NCBI GenBank assembly: GCA_006438735.1
Contig: RCZF01000007.1
Span: 66,675-130,674 of the forward strand
Length of the DNA stretch: 64,000 bases
From: Sphingomonas koreensis
GTDB taxonomy: Bacteria; Pseudomonadota; Alphaproteobacteria; Sphingomonadales; Sphingomonadaceae
Direction: 5' to 3'
The notes under the pieces are model-generated. The model did no database searches, had not been told where the DNA came from, and saw only the letters and a list, made by a program, of their open reading frames with translations. How positions within the stretch are numbered: the stretch's first letter is position 1; every line of letters starts with the position of its first letter. Shown piece after piece: positions 41,430 through 50,351 of this stretch. The position numbers and the translations under genes are program-made.

Positions 41430-42870
41430 CGGCGATCTCCTGGGCAATGCGCGCGGCCGATCGGACGCACGATTCCATCCCGCGGCTTAAGGGATCGGCG
41501 TAGGTGCCGGCGAAATAGAGGCGGCCGTCGGGCCTCATGATTTCGGGCCAGAACTGGCGCAGCGTGCCCGGTGCGAACGGCTCCATCTCGCAGGTCGGGG
41601 CGAATTGGTCCTGGCTCCAGTCGTAAGTCAGTGCCTGGACGATGGTGTCGCTCTTGCCCGGATAGACCTCGCGGAAGGCGGCCAATACGCGCTGCGGCGA
41701 GAGCCCGCTGGGGCCAAACGCCTTTAGGATCACGCGCGTCGAGCCGGGCGTCTCGGGCACCACCCAGATCGACTGGATGTCGTCATGCTCGAAGCTCATC
41801 GCCAGATTGGTGAAACCGTGGTCGAGCCAGAATTTACTCTCGGCTTCGAAGACGAAGAACGGGTGCGAGCTGTAGCTAATGGTATCGACGACATATTGCT
41901 TGGCCGGCGACAGCGCGGGGGTGACGGGGATCTTGCGGAAGACCGGGAGCGAGATCGCGTTGACCAGATAATCGGCGCGCATCGTCTGCGGCGTGTCGTC
42001 GCCATAAGCGGTGTAGGTCACCGCCACGCCCTCGGCGTCGTGGCGGATCGCGCTGATCGGATGGTTGAGGTGCAGGCGCGCGCCGAGCCGCGCGGCGAAC
42101 GCGTCGGGCATCGCGCCGTTGCCGCCCTTCAGGTGATACGTCTCGCCTTCGGAAAGCGGAATGCCGCGCGCTTTCATCACCGCAAAGCGCCACACGCCGT
42201 AGAGCGCGTTGACGTGCTGCCCGCCGAGATAATCGCGCGCCCGCTTCGACGCGCCTTGCCGCGCGTAGAGCGTGTCGAGATCGATCGCGTCGAGATCGTC
42301 GCAGCCATTGCCGAACGGCTGGCTGGGATCGCGAAAGCGGGAGAGATAGTCGCCGAGGTAAAGCGCCGGTAGCTCATACCAGGGGTGCTGCGACAGGAAG
42401 GCGACTTCCTTGTCGTCGAAGCCGAACGCCTTGAGCACCGCCGGGTCAGCGAGTTGCGCATCGCTGTAGAATGTGCCGCCGATCTGGGTGAGCTGGCCGT
42501 TATTGGCGGGAAGCGGCGCGCCCTCGGCATTGGGATAGGGCACCGCTTCCAGCCCGAACGCCTCGACATAGCGGAAGAATTGCTCGTAGCCGGGCTTGGT
42601 CAGATGGTCGGCGCCGTAATCGGCCCATAGACCGTCCGACAGCCCGTCGCGGCCAGTGAAGACGTGCCCGCCATAGCGGCCCGAGGCTTCGAGGACGGTG
42701 ACGTCCACGCCGTGCTGCATCAGCTCATAGGCGCAGCACAGCCCGGTGATCCCGGCGCCGGCGACGATGACGCGCTTGCCCGATGTCGGTGCGCGCGCCT
42801 CGGCGGTCGTGGCGATCATCGAGGCGCCGATGCCGGCGGCGACGGTCTTGAGGAAGGTGCGGCGCTCCAC
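41422..42870 (-). CDS. Tat-exported FAD-dependent amine oxidase family protein
   Basis: The 482-residue flavoprotein of the monoamine-oxidase-like family has a twin-arginine leader (ERRTFLKTVAAGIGASMIA), FAD motif GAGITG (38-43), EASGRYGGHV (61-70) and the C-terminal FAD-binding stretch RLYFAGTYADPLSRGMESCVRSA. Tat export implies that it folds with FAD before reaching the periplasm. The cytochrome c gene 4 nt upstream could take its electrons, making it a dehydrogenase rather than an oxidase. Substrate unknown; the locus suggests an amino sugar or its derivative. Confidence 0.8.
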   Translation of the reverse strand: MERRTFLKTVAAGIGASMIATTAEARAPTSGKRVIVAGAGITGLCCAYELMQHGVDVTVLEASGRYGGHVFTGRDGLSDGLWADYGADHLTKPGYEQFFRYVEAFGLEAVPYPNAEGAPLPANNGQLTQIGGTFYSDAQLADPAVLKAFGFDDKEVAFLSQHPWYELPALYLGDYLSRFRDPSQPFGNGCDDLDAIDLDTLYARQGASKRARDYLGGQHVNALYGVWRFAVMKARGIPLSEGETYHLKGGNGAMPDAFAARLGARLHLNHPISAIRHDAEGVAVTYTAYGDDTPQTMRADYLVNAISLPVFRKIPVTPALSPAKQYVVDTISYSSHPFFVFEAESKFWLDHGFTNLAMSFEHDDIQSIWVVPETPGSTRVILKAFGPSGLSPQRVLAAFREVYPGKSDTIVQALTYDWSQDQFAPTCEMEPFAPGTLRQFWPEIMRPDGRLYFAGTYADPLSRGMESCVRSAARIAQEIADA

Positions 42871-42874
42871 CGGA

Positions 42875-43573
42875 TCAGGAACCGCTGACGATCACGGTAT
42901 CTCGGCCGGCGGCCGTGCGCGTTTCGCCGGGCTTGAGCGGGCCGGTGTAGAAAGCGGACAGCACGACGCCGGCGCGCGGCCCCGGCTTGCCCGGCGCAGT
43001 CATGCGGAAGCTGCCCGATTTGCCGACCGAATACTGCACCGCGGCGTCGTTGCCGTGGGCGACGATCCACCGCGCGATGGCGGTCGCTTGCGCCGGCGCA
43101 AGATCGGGATGCGGCGGCATCGCGCCGCTGCCCCAGGCGCTGCGCGATCCGCCGCGGATATGGCCGGCAAGCGTCGCCGCGGCCCCGCCACGCCCGGCAT
43201 AGCGCTTGGCGATCGCCTCGAAAGACGGCCCGGCCGAGCTCGCCGCGAAATCGTGGCAGCCCATGCAGTTCGATTGGCTGATCTGGACGACGCCCTCGTC
43301 GATCGCGGCGGCCGTTCCCGGCTTCGTCGTATCGGCGACATAGCTGGCGCGCAGCACGACGGCATTGGCGGGCAGTTCGCCATATTTGGTCGATTTGCCG
43401 TCATGCGTCGCGGTGACGGCATAGGGCGCCTGCGTGTTCCACGGCACGCTGCCATGATCGGCGGGGCTGGTGATATCGACGCGCAGCCCGGGGGCGGGTG
43501 CTGCCCGGACGAGGAAGGCGAAGGAAACGGCGGAGAGCGCCGCGATCGACAGGCCGATGGTCTTCAACGTCAA
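42875..43573 (-). CDS. Periplasmic c-type cytochrome paired with the amine oxidase
   Basis: The 232-residue exported protein has a signal or anchor helix (about 4-24), an N-terminal beta-type domain (25-95) and a haem c domain with C103-M-G-C106-H107 and the likely Met ligand in GAMPPHPDL. The DVIVSGS-like tail is unusual. It sits 4 nt before the amine oxidase gene and 20 nt after the sugar kinase gene, so an electron-acceptor role for the flavoprotein is likely, passing electrons to the respiratory chain. Confidence 0.82.
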   Translation of the reverse strand: MTLKTIGLSIAALSAVSFAFLVRAAPAPGLRVDITSPADHGSVPWNTQAPYAVTATHDGKSTKYGELPANAVVLRASYVADTTKPGTAAAIDEGVVQISQSNCMGCHDFAASSAGPSFEAIAKRYAGRGGAAATLAGHIRGGSRSAWGSGAMPPHPDLAPAQATAIARWIVAHGNDAAVQYSVGKSGSFRMTAPGKPGPRAGVVLSAFYTGPLKPGETRTAAGRDTVIVSGS

Positions 43574-43593
43574 CGCTTTTCTCCGTTGTGGGA

Positions 43594-44538
43594 TCAGGCG
43601 CGCAAGCCTCCGGCCTGATGCGCGGCGTAGAGCGCGGCGCCGTAGGCGGGCGAATGGCGCGGCTCTTCGAAACGATAAGAACCGATCGCCTGCAATCGGC
43701 CCTCCAGCAGGCCGCGCACCGACTCGTCGTTGCTCAGCACGCCGCCGGACCAGGACAGCGCCACCGGCTCGCCGGGCACGAAGCCGAGTTCGCTGCGCAG
43801 TGCCTCGGCCATCGCCGCCAGCTCGGCGGCGGCGGCGTCGTGGATCGCGCGCGCCGCGGGATCGCGCGCGGCCACGGCTTCGGCGACGATCGGCGCGAGG
43901 CCGGCAATCTCGTCGCGCTGCAGCCCCTGTTCGCCCATCACCTTGGCGCAGATGTCGAGATCGTCATCCAGTTCGAAGCGATGACGAAACGCGTCGTAGA
44001 GCGGCCCCTTGGGCAAGCGCCCGTCGCTCATCTTGGTGAAGGCGTTGAGGCCCTGGATCGCGATCCAATATGCCGAGCCCTCGTCGCTGAACACTTCGCC
44101 CCAGCCGCCGACGCGCGCGGCCTTGCCCCGGCGCTCGCCATAACCGATCGATCCGGTGCCGGCGACGAGATTGATCCCGTCGGCGCAGGCCAGCGAGCCG
44201 GCCCAGCCGCAAATCATGTCGTTGCCGCAGCGATAGCGATCGTGGCCGAGCAGGCGACGGCACTGTGCCTCGAGCTGCGGATCGATCAGCTTGTCCTCGC
44301 CATAAGCGGGCAGGCCGAAAAAGACATAAGCGAGGTCCGCCGGCGTGACGCCGAGCTGGCCACAGATGCCGGCGATCCCCGCCTCCAGCGCGCTGACCGC
44401 ACCGTCGAGGCCGACCTGCAAATGATAGGTCGTCCCTTCGATCTGGCGCGCCACCACCGCGCCGGCCGCATCGATCGCGACGAACTCGGTCTTGGTGCCG
44501 CCGCCATCGACACCGAGGAACAGGGCCGCCGCGCTCAT
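43594..44538 (-). CDS. BadF/BadG-type N-acetylhexosamine kinase
   Basis: The 314-residue ASKHA kinase of the BadF/BadG/BcrA/BcrD family, like N-acetylglucosamine kinases, has phosphate motif LGVDGGGTKTE (8-18), INLVAGTGSIGYG and GGWGEVFSDEGSAYWIA. Beside AgaS and KbaZ it most likely phosphorylates galactosamine or N-acetylgalactosamine. Start overlaps the AgaS stop (ATGA). It could also act on glucosamine-type sugars. Confidence 0.82.
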   Translation of the reverse strand: MSAAALFLGVDGGGTKTEFVAIDAAGAVVARQIEGTTYHLQVGLDGAVSALEAGIAGICGQLGVTPADLAYVFFGLPAYGEDKLIDPQLEAQCRRLLGHDRYRCGNDMICGWAGSLACADGINLVAGTGSIGYGERRGKAARVGGWGEVFSDEGSAYWIAIQGLNAFTKMSDGRLPKGPLYDAFRHRFELDDDLDICAKVMGEQGLQRDEIAGLAPIVAEAVAARDPAARAIHDAAAAELAAMAEALRSELGFVPGEPVALSWSGGVLSNDESVRGLLEGRLQAIGSYRFEEPRHSPAYGAALYAAHQAGGLRA

Positions 44539-45665
44539 GCCGCCTGGTGGATTCGCACGCCCTGGACGACGCGGTTGACCGTGCCGGCCTTGTTCGGCGT
44601 ATCCGGCGTCAGCCCGAGCTCCAGCGAGGCGTGAAGCGCGAACAATTGCGCGGGGACGATATAGGGGAACAGCAGGTCGGTATCGGCGGAACCGTCGAGC
44701 CCGCGCACCGCGATCGTATCGCCGGTCTCGCCTTGTGCGGATATTACGAGCACCGCGCCGGCGACGCCGTCGTTACGCAATTCCTCGATCATGTCGCGAT
44801 CATAGGCGCTGGTCAGCGGATCGTTCGAGACGAAAACCACGATCAGCGTGTCGGCATTGACGAAGGTCTTGGGGCCGTGGCGGAAGCCCAGCGTCGTATC
44901 GAACATCGTCGCCGTCGCGCCATCCGTCAGTTCGAGCAGCTTGAGCGCCGCCTCGCGCGCCAGCCCCTGGAACGGCCCGCTGCCGAGATAGACGACACGG
45001 TTGAACCCGCGTGCGGCGAGCGTCGCCATGCGTGGCTCGATCGTGCCGAGTAGGTCGCTAACCGCCGCCGCGATCGGCTCGATCCGGGTATCGTCGATGC
45101 CGGTGAAGATCGCGCCGGCGGCATACATCATCGCCGAGAAGCTGGAGGTCATCGCGAAGCCGCGATCGTGCGTCGCTTCGGGGAGGGTCACGACATAGGC
45201 GTCATCCCCCGCCCGCTTCGCGAGCGCGCCGTCGGCATTGCAGGTGATGATCAGGTGATGGACGTCGGCAATCCGCGCATCGACGAGCTCGAGCGCGGCG
45301 ATGCTTTCCGGGCTGTTGCCCGAGCGGCCGAACGAGACCAACAGCGTCGGCGCCGGCGTGCAATACAGATCGGGCGTGCTGACGATGTCGGTGGTCGCCA
45401 CCGCTTCGACGCACAGCCGGGTGGCACGCGACAGCGTCGCTGCAAGACACGCGCCGATGAATGCCGAGGTGCCCGCGCCGGCCAGGACGATCCGCAGGTC
45501 GGGTTTGGCGAGAAGGGGCGCGAGGAACGCCTCGATTGCGCCCTTCTGCCCGGCGAGCAGCGCGTGTGTCGCGCGTAGCGTTTCGGGCTGCTGGAGAATT
45601 TCGCGCCGGGTCCAGGGCTCGGCGCCGTCGGCCTTGGCGGGCGCGACGGAGAGAAGGTCAGACAT
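44535..45665 (-). CDS. agaS: AgaS-type SIS-domain aldose-ketose isomerase/deaminase
   Basis: The 376-residue protein has two sugar-isomerase (SIS) domains; motifs include VLAGAGTSAFIG (about 60-71) and SFGRSGNSPES. AgaS proteins convert galactosamine 6-phosphate to tagatose 6-phosphate with release of ammonia. The glutaminase domain of GlmS is absent. Start 45665 was chosen over the upstream ATG because it overlaps the KbaZ stop by 8 nt and fits family length. Neighbours (kinase, KbaZ) support the tagatose 6-phosphate route. Confidence 0.87.
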   Translation of the reverse strand: MSDLLSVAPAKADGAEPWTRREILQQPETLRATHALLAGQKGAIEAFLAPLLAKPDLRIVLAGAGTSAFIGACLAATLSRATRLCVEAVATTDIVSTPDLYCTPAPTLLVSFGRSGNSPESIAALELVDARIADVHHLIITCNADGALAKRAGDDAYVVTLPEATHDRGFAMTSSFSAMMYAAGAIFTGIDDTRIEPIAAAVSDLLGTIEPRMATLAARGFNRVVYLGSGPFQGLAREAALKLLELTDGATATMFDTTLGFRHGPKTFVNADTLIVVFVSNDPLTSAYDRDMIEELRNDGVAGAVLVISAQGETGDTIAVRGLDGSADTDLLFPYIVPAQLFALHASLELGLTPDTPNKAGTVNRVVQGVRIHQAA

Positions 45666-46941
45666 TGGGGTGACAGGCTCCGTAATAGGCGTCGAGCGTC
45701 GCATCGATATGCGCGATCACCAGATCGACCGGGTCGAGCATGATGCGGCCGGCGCGATGCGCAGCGAAAGCGATGGGAAGATACTGGCTGACCAGCGGCA
45801 ACGGCGGGACATGCGCGCGCAGATTGGCGAACAGCTTGTCCTGCGCCGCCGCAATCTCGGCATCGGGCCAGTAATAGCGGATGCGGTCGCTGAAGCTGTA
45901 ATTGAGCTGAAAATCGAGTGCGGCGCCTTCGCCGTGATAATATTTCGACCAATTCGCCGGCTCGGCGTGCATCCGCGCGATCGTCACGTCGCGCAGATTG
46001 GCGCGGGTCTCCGTCGGCAGCATCTCGCGCTCGATCGCGTCGAGCGCCCACAAGGCCTCACGCAGCGCGAAGGTGACGCCGGGGCCGACCTTGAGGATCG
46101 CGAAATGATCGCGCACCAGCGCGGCGAGCGCCGCCGGCGTTTGATAATCGGTCGAATGCGCCTCGAACACGATATGATCGACCGGCACGATCGCCGCGCT
46201 CAGCGCGGTCGCCTTTGCCGGCACGTAATCGACCACCTTGTCATGATCGAACTCGACGCCGGGCTGGACGACGGTGGCGATCACCCGGTCCCACGCGCTG
46301 CTCAGGCCCTGCTCGGCGAACAGGTCGCGGTGCATGTCGATCGTCGCGATCGCGGCTTCGGGCGTCGTAAGCGCGAGCTCATCAAGATCCTCGGCCGCGC
46401 CGCCGGGGACGGGGACTTCGGTGCCGATGATGTAGCTCGGTGCATTGGCGGGATCGCCCGAATAAGCGGCCTCGGCGGCCTTGCACAGCCGCGCGGCGCG
46501 CTCGGCGATGGTGTGCTCGGGCAGCGGCACGGGATCGTCGACGCAGCTCATCGAGCAATCGAGGTGAATCTTGCCGAAGCCGGCAGCGACATAATCGGCG
46601 ACCATCACCTCGGCCTTGACCATCGCGTCGTCGGCGGAAAGTTTGGTCCAGGCGTTGGGCCCGAGATGATCGCCGCCCAGCGCGACGCGATCTCGCGGGA
46701 AGCCGACGCGATCCGCGATCGCCCACACGAAATCGCGGTAATCGGCCGGCTTCATGCCGGTATAGCCGCCGTCCTGATTGACCTGATTCGAGGTCGCCTC
46801 GATCAGCGCGAGCGGTGCGTCATGCGCCAGCGCGTGGCGCAGCGTCGCCTCGATCACCAGCGGATGCGCCGAACAGACCGAGGTGATGCCGACGCGCTCG
46901 CCCGCCTTGTGCCGGGCGATGAGGTCGCGAATTGCCTTCAT
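45658..46941 (-). CDS. kbaZ: KbaZ/GatZ/AgaZ family tagatose-pathway protein
   Basis: The 427-residue TIM-barrel protein matches the GatZ/KbaZ family (NQVNQDGGYTGMKPADYRDFV, GGDHLGPNAW, KIHLDCSMSCVDDP, NYSFSDRIRYYWP). The family is described as a non-catalytic subunit of class II tagatose 1,6-bisphosphate aldolase, and in some bacteria proposed as tagatose 6-phosphate kinase. No GatY/KbaY aldolase partner is in the window. AAGGAG precedes the ATG at 46941; GAAAC boxes lie just upstream, so it may also have its own promoter. Confidence 0.88.
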   Translation of the reverse strand: MKAIRDLIARHKAGERVGITSVCSAHPLVIEATLRHALAHDAPLALIEATSNQVNQDGGYTGMKPADYRDFVWAIADRVGFPRDRVALGGDHLGPNAWTKLSADDAMVKAEVMVADYVAAGFGKIHLDCSMSCVDDPVPLPEHTIAERAARLCKAAEAAYSGDPANAPSYIIGTEVPVPGGAAEDLDELALTTPEAAIATIDMHRDLFAEQGLSSAWDRVIATVVQPGVEFDHDKVVDYVPAKATALSAAIVPVDHIVFEAHSTDYQTPAALAALVRDHFAILKVGPGVTFALREALWALDAIEREMLPTETRANLRDVTIARMHAEPANWSKYYHGEGAALDFQLNYSFSDRIRYYWPDAEIAAAQDKLFANLRAHVPPLPLVSQYLPIAFAAHRAGRIMLDPVDLVIAHIDATLDAYYGACHPNV

Positions 46942-46970
46942 GGATACTCCTTGGATAGACCACCGGAATA

Positions 46971-46990
46971 TAACGAAACAAAAGGAAACG
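46971..46990 (-). promoter_or_regulatory. AACGAAAC box upstream of kbaZ
   Basis: The plus-strand text contains TAACGAAAC and a second GAAAC ten bases further (46975-46979 and 46985-46989). The core CGAAACAAAAGGAA closely matches CGAAACAAAACGAA found on the minus strand at 50113-50100. It is a candidate site for the DeoR-type regulator at 54847. Confidence 0.5.
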
Positions 46991-47014
46991 CAAGATAATG
47001 ATGCATAATGAAAT

Positions 47015-47938
47015 CTACGCCGTCGCCGGTTCGAGCGTCTCGTCCGCGGCATCGGGCTCGATCGCGAGCATCACCGAGGCGGCGAGCGCCAGCAGCAGTC
47101 CGACGATCTTGAGCGTCCCCGGCATCACACCCAACGCGATCAGCGAAATCACCGCAGTGGCGAGCGGCGCGCCGGCATTGCTCAGCGGCGCGACGATGAT
47201 CGCCTTGCCGTAGCGGAACGCGAACACCAGCGTCAGCGCGCCGATCGCGTTCAGCACCTGAATGCCCGCGGCGAGCCCGGGGCCGCTCCAGCCCCAATTG
47301 ATCGCCTGCGACCGATCGGTCAGCAACCAAGCGACCGGCACCAGCAGCAGCCCGGCGATCATCATGTAGAAAAAGATGCCCTCGGCCGACATGTAATTGT
47401 TGGCCGATTTCATGAAATAGGCCTGCACGCCCCAGCACAGCATGACGATCAGCGCGAGCACGAACCAGGTCGATCCGCTGGTCGATGCGCCGTCGGCGGG
47501 TGCATAGTTGAAGATCGGCAGGGCGATCAGCGCGAGCACGATGCCGAAGATGCCCAGCTTCCCGGTGCGCTCGCCGAGCAACGCGAATGACATCACGATC
47601 GTCACCAGCGGCGACAGCGAGATGATCGGGAAGATCAGATAGGCCGGCCCGCGCGTGATCGCGTAGAACAGCACCATCTGCCCGCCCGCGCCGAGCAGGC
47701 CGACCGCCATGCCGTAAGCGATCGCGCGCGGCGATCGCTCCAGCTTGCCGCCGCCCATCCTGAGCGCGATGAACGCCGGCGGGATCATCGTCAGCGCCCA
47801 CACGCAATAGACCAAGGTATCGGGGAAGCCGTGCTTGGCCGATTGATCCGAAAACGCGCCCCACACCCCCCACAGCACCACTGTGATCAGCGCGTTGATC
47901 AGCCACAGACGGCCGGCGGGGGCGACGGTGTTGTTCAT
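47015..47938 (-). CDS. EamA/DMT-family inner-membrane transporter
   Basis: The 307-residue protein has about ten membrane helices and two EamA-type repeats, with NALITVVLWGVWGAFS at the N-terminus and the FALLGERTGKLGIFGIVLALIAL segment of the first repeat. It is coupled to the GH36 gene by a 4-nt overlap (start 47938, GH36 stop at 47935). The place in the operon suggests uptake of the sugar released in the periplasm, although MFS or ABC systems are more usual for that job. A short acidic tail ends the protein. Confidence 0.85.
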   Translation of the reverse strand: MNNTVAPAGRLWLINALITVVLWGVWGAFSDQSAKHGFPDTLVYCVWALTMIPPAFIALRMGGGKLERSPRAIAYGMAVGLLGAGGQMVLFYAITRGPAYLIFPIISLSPLVTIVMSFALLGERTGKLGIFGIVLALIALPIFNYAPADGASTSGSTWFVLALIVMLCWGVQAYFMKSANNYMSAEGIFFYMMIAGLLLVPVAWLLTDRSQAINWGWSGPGLAAGIQVLNAIGALTLVFAFRYGKAIIVAPLSNAGAPLATAVISLIALGVMPGTLKIVGLLLALAASVMLAIEPDAADETLEPATA

Positions 47939-50016
47939 GCAGCGGCTCCTGCAGGCGCGGCTTCGATGACGAGGAAGCGATCGAATTGGGCATTGATCGT
48001 GTTGGCAGCGGCGCTGGCGGTGCCGAGCGGCGCGCCAGTGAAGCTGTTGGTCAGGCGATATTGGCCCCTGCCGAGGCCGCGCAATTCGATCGGCCCTTTC
48101 CAGCTCTTGGCGTAGAAAGCGTAATGCATCTTGCCATCGACGGCGACGGCATGGCCCTCGGGCTTGTCGAAGCCGATGTCGTAGAGTTCGCCGCGATACG
48201 TGCCCTTCGACAGCATGTTCTGGCGGTACAGCGCGATCCATTTACGCCACAGCTGCTCCTTCGCCGGGGTCAGCACGAAGCCGCCCGGCGGCAGCGGATC
48301 GGTGGTGTGCTCGCTGTCCCTGGGCCAGGTGAACTTGGTCGAGGGAATGCCGCCGATGCCGTAGGTCGACGCGAAATCGTCGCCCCCGTCGCTCAGTTCG
48401 ACATGGTCGCCGGTGAACGGCGCGGACGGGCCCATCATCGCCTTGAAGGTCTTGCCCTTCAGCCGCACCTGCCACGACGATTCGGGATCGGAGGCCGGCG
48501 TGTTGTTCATCCCCGGAATGTTGAAGAACGCAAACGAATCGCCGCACGGGCAGATTTCGATATTGGCGTCGGGGTTGATGCCGATCGCGGTGTCGTAGAT
48601 CGCCTTCCAGAAATCCTGCAGCTTCTCGACCGATTCCTCGGGCCGCGCATGATTATGCGCCGGGTTGTAGCAAGGGGCGACGCCGTTCAGATCCTGCCCG
48701 TCGATCTTGAGGCCCTCATAGCCCCAGTCGCCGATGATCCGCCGCGTGACCGCCTTGAAATACTCGACCGTCGGCGGATAGGCGGGGCACAGGGTATAGC
48801 TGTTCCACCAACTGACATTCTGCGCGCTGCCGCTGGCGTCGAGCAGCAGCATATCGGCATGCTGGCGCATCAGGTCGCTCGTCGGCACGGCGGAGAGCGG
48901 CGAAATCCACAATTTGGGCCGCATGCCATAGCTTTTGATGCGATCGGCCATCGCCTTGACGTCGGCATCGCCGCCCGGGAAGCGATGCGTATCGGCAACC
49001 CAATCGCCGACCGATTTCTGCCAGCCGTCGTCGAGCACCGCCCAGGCGCAGCCGACCGATTTCGCTTTGTCGAGCGTGCCGTAAACCTGCGCCGGCGTGA
49101 CGTTGCGTTCATAGCCCCAGGCGCACCAGATCGGCTCGTAGCTCGATGCCGGGATCGGCGGCGCGGCGAGCCCGCGCTCCGCCATGATCCGGCGATAGGC
49201 GTCGAGCGCGGCGAAATGGTCGCCCGGATGCGCCATGACGAAGGTCTCGGGCAGCGTTACCGTCTCGCCGGGGGCGAGCACGATCGGCTGATCGCCTTCG
49301 AGTGCGATCCGCGTGCCGCCCGGCTGTGACGCGACCGGCAGCGCGATCAGCTTCGGCACCGTCTCGACATGCCCGACCGCGAGCCCGACATCGGGCCGCC
49401 ACACCGCCGATACCGGGGTGCCGCCGCCGTAATCGGAGCCGTTCATGCCCATATAATTGCGCTGCTGGAAACCGGATTTGACCGGCTGCACCCAATCGCG
49501 CCGATCGGGGTAGGACGCGCCGGCAAAGGTCCACGCGCCCTTGGGATGTGCGAGCAACGTGTGCGCCGCCGACCACCAGGCCGCGATCGTCACCGGCTGC
49601 TTGCCGGCGTTGCGATAGCGCACCGTCATCAGCGCGGCGCCGGGCAGCGCGTCGCGGAACACGATATCGATCTGCTTTTCGAGGTTGCCGTCAGAAAGCC
49701 CGCGCATGCTGTGCTGCTTGCCGCCGGCCAGCGCGGATGGACTATGATAGACCAGCACGAAGCGATCGACCACCGTGCCGTCGGCCAGTCGCACGCCTTC
49801 GCTCGGCGCGAGATCGGTCAGCGCCCGCCCGCCGCGCGACAGACGCGAATGCAGCGCGCCATCGAAATCGATCGTCAGCGTGTCGTCCGATGCACTGACC
49901 GCGGGCTGCGCCGAAGCCCAGGCGCGCCGCGGGACAGCAACGGCGGCAGTGAGCGTCGCGGCGCCGCCCATCAGCCCGGCAAGCGTTGTCCTGCGCGTGA
50001 TCGTCGGTCGGCCCAT
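47935..50016 (-). CDS. Tat-exported GH36-type alpha-galactosidase/alpha-N-acetylgalactosaminidase
   Basis: The 693-residue clan D enzyme has a Tat signal (ITRRTTLAGLMGGAATLTAA), an N-terminal beta-sandwich and a TIM barrel with WAVLDDGWQKSVGDW and the nucleophile Asp439 (GLKIDGQD). The likely acid/base lies in NNTPASDPESSWQ. GH36 includes alpha-galactosidases and alpha-N-acetylgalactosaminidases; the AgaS and kinase neighbours favour an amino-sugar substrate but do not prove it. Start 50016 gives the Tat signal directly. It is the first gene of the eight-gene operon and is divergent from the TonB receptor. Confidence 0.82.
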   Translation of the reverse strand: MGRPTITRRTTLAGLMGGAATLTAAVAVPRRAWASAQPAVSASDDTLTIDFDGALHSRLSRGGRALTDLAPSEGVRLADGTVVDRFVLVYHSPSALAGGKQHSMRGLSDGNLEKQIDIVFRDALPGAALMTVRYRNAGKQPVTIAAWWSAAHTLLAHPKGAWTFAGASYPDRRDWVQPVKSGFQQRNYMGMNGSDYGGGTPVSAVWRPDVGLAVGHVETVPKLIALPVASQPGGTRIALEGDQPIVLAPGETVTLPETFVMAHPGDHFAALDAYRRIMAERGLAAPPIPASSYEPIWCAWGYERNVTPAQVYGTLDKAKSVGCAWAVLDDGWQKSVGDWVADTHRFPGGDADVKAMADRIKSYGMRPKLWISPLSAVPTSDLMRQHADMLLLDASGSAQNVSWWNSYTLCPAYPPTVEYFKAVTRRIIGDWGYEGLKIDGQDLNGVAPCYNPAHNHARPEESVEKLQDFWKAIYDTAIGINPDANIEICPCGDSFAFFNIPGMNNTPASDPESSWQVRLKGKTFKAMMGPSAPFTGDHVELSDGGDDFASTYGIGGIPSTKFTWPRDSEHTTDPLPPGGFVLTPAKEQLWRKWIALYRQNMLSKGTYRGELYDIGFDKPEGHAVAVDGKMHYAFYAKSWKGPIELRGLGRGQYRLTNSFTGAPLGTASAAANTINAQFDRFLVIEAAPAGAAA

Positions 50017-50351
50017 TCGATATCCCCTCGGCGCTCTGATGGCGTGCGCCAAGGTGCCCGACGCCAGCGATGGACGCAAACGAAAACGAACGACGGCAAT
50101 TCGTTTTGTTTCGATACTCAGTATTGGAGCGTGGCTTCGCGGGTCCGCCGCTTGATTTGATCAAGGCGGCTACTGTCGCCAAATTGCCACGACAGGCGAT
50201 GCAGATCAGCGAAAACGCTTACATTTCCGACGTGTTTTCAGTGTCGTCGGTCCATTACACGCTCGTGACAAAAAGGGGGTTGCTTTGTCGCCGTGTGCGA
50301 CACAGAATGAAACATAGTGAAATTTCACAAAGAGGGATCAGGGGGAAGATG
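50017..50351. other. Divergent control region, GH36 versus TonB receptor
   Basis: These 335 nt carry the inverted boxes at 50078-50113 and an AT-richer stretch (50215-50340) before the receptor start. The open frame running through it on the plus strand is only an upstream extension of the receptor frame without a signal peptide. Confidence 0.55.
50078..50113. promoter_or_regulatory. Inverted AACGAAA boxes in the GH36/TonB receptor divergent promoter
   Basis: AAACGAAAACGAACG (50078-50092) and ATTCGTTTTGTTTCG (50099-50113) form an inverted repeat with AAAACGAA/TTCGTTTT arms. On the minus strand the second box reads CGAAACAAAACGAA, almost the same as the kbaZ box. Its place between the two divergent genes fits control of both by the DeoR-type regulator. 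Confidence 0.5.

Noticed and set aside
45301..46998. 565-codon plus-strand open frame opposite kbaZ and agaS
   Set aside because: Shadow of two well-recognised genes, composition dominated by Arg/Gly/Asp, no domain.
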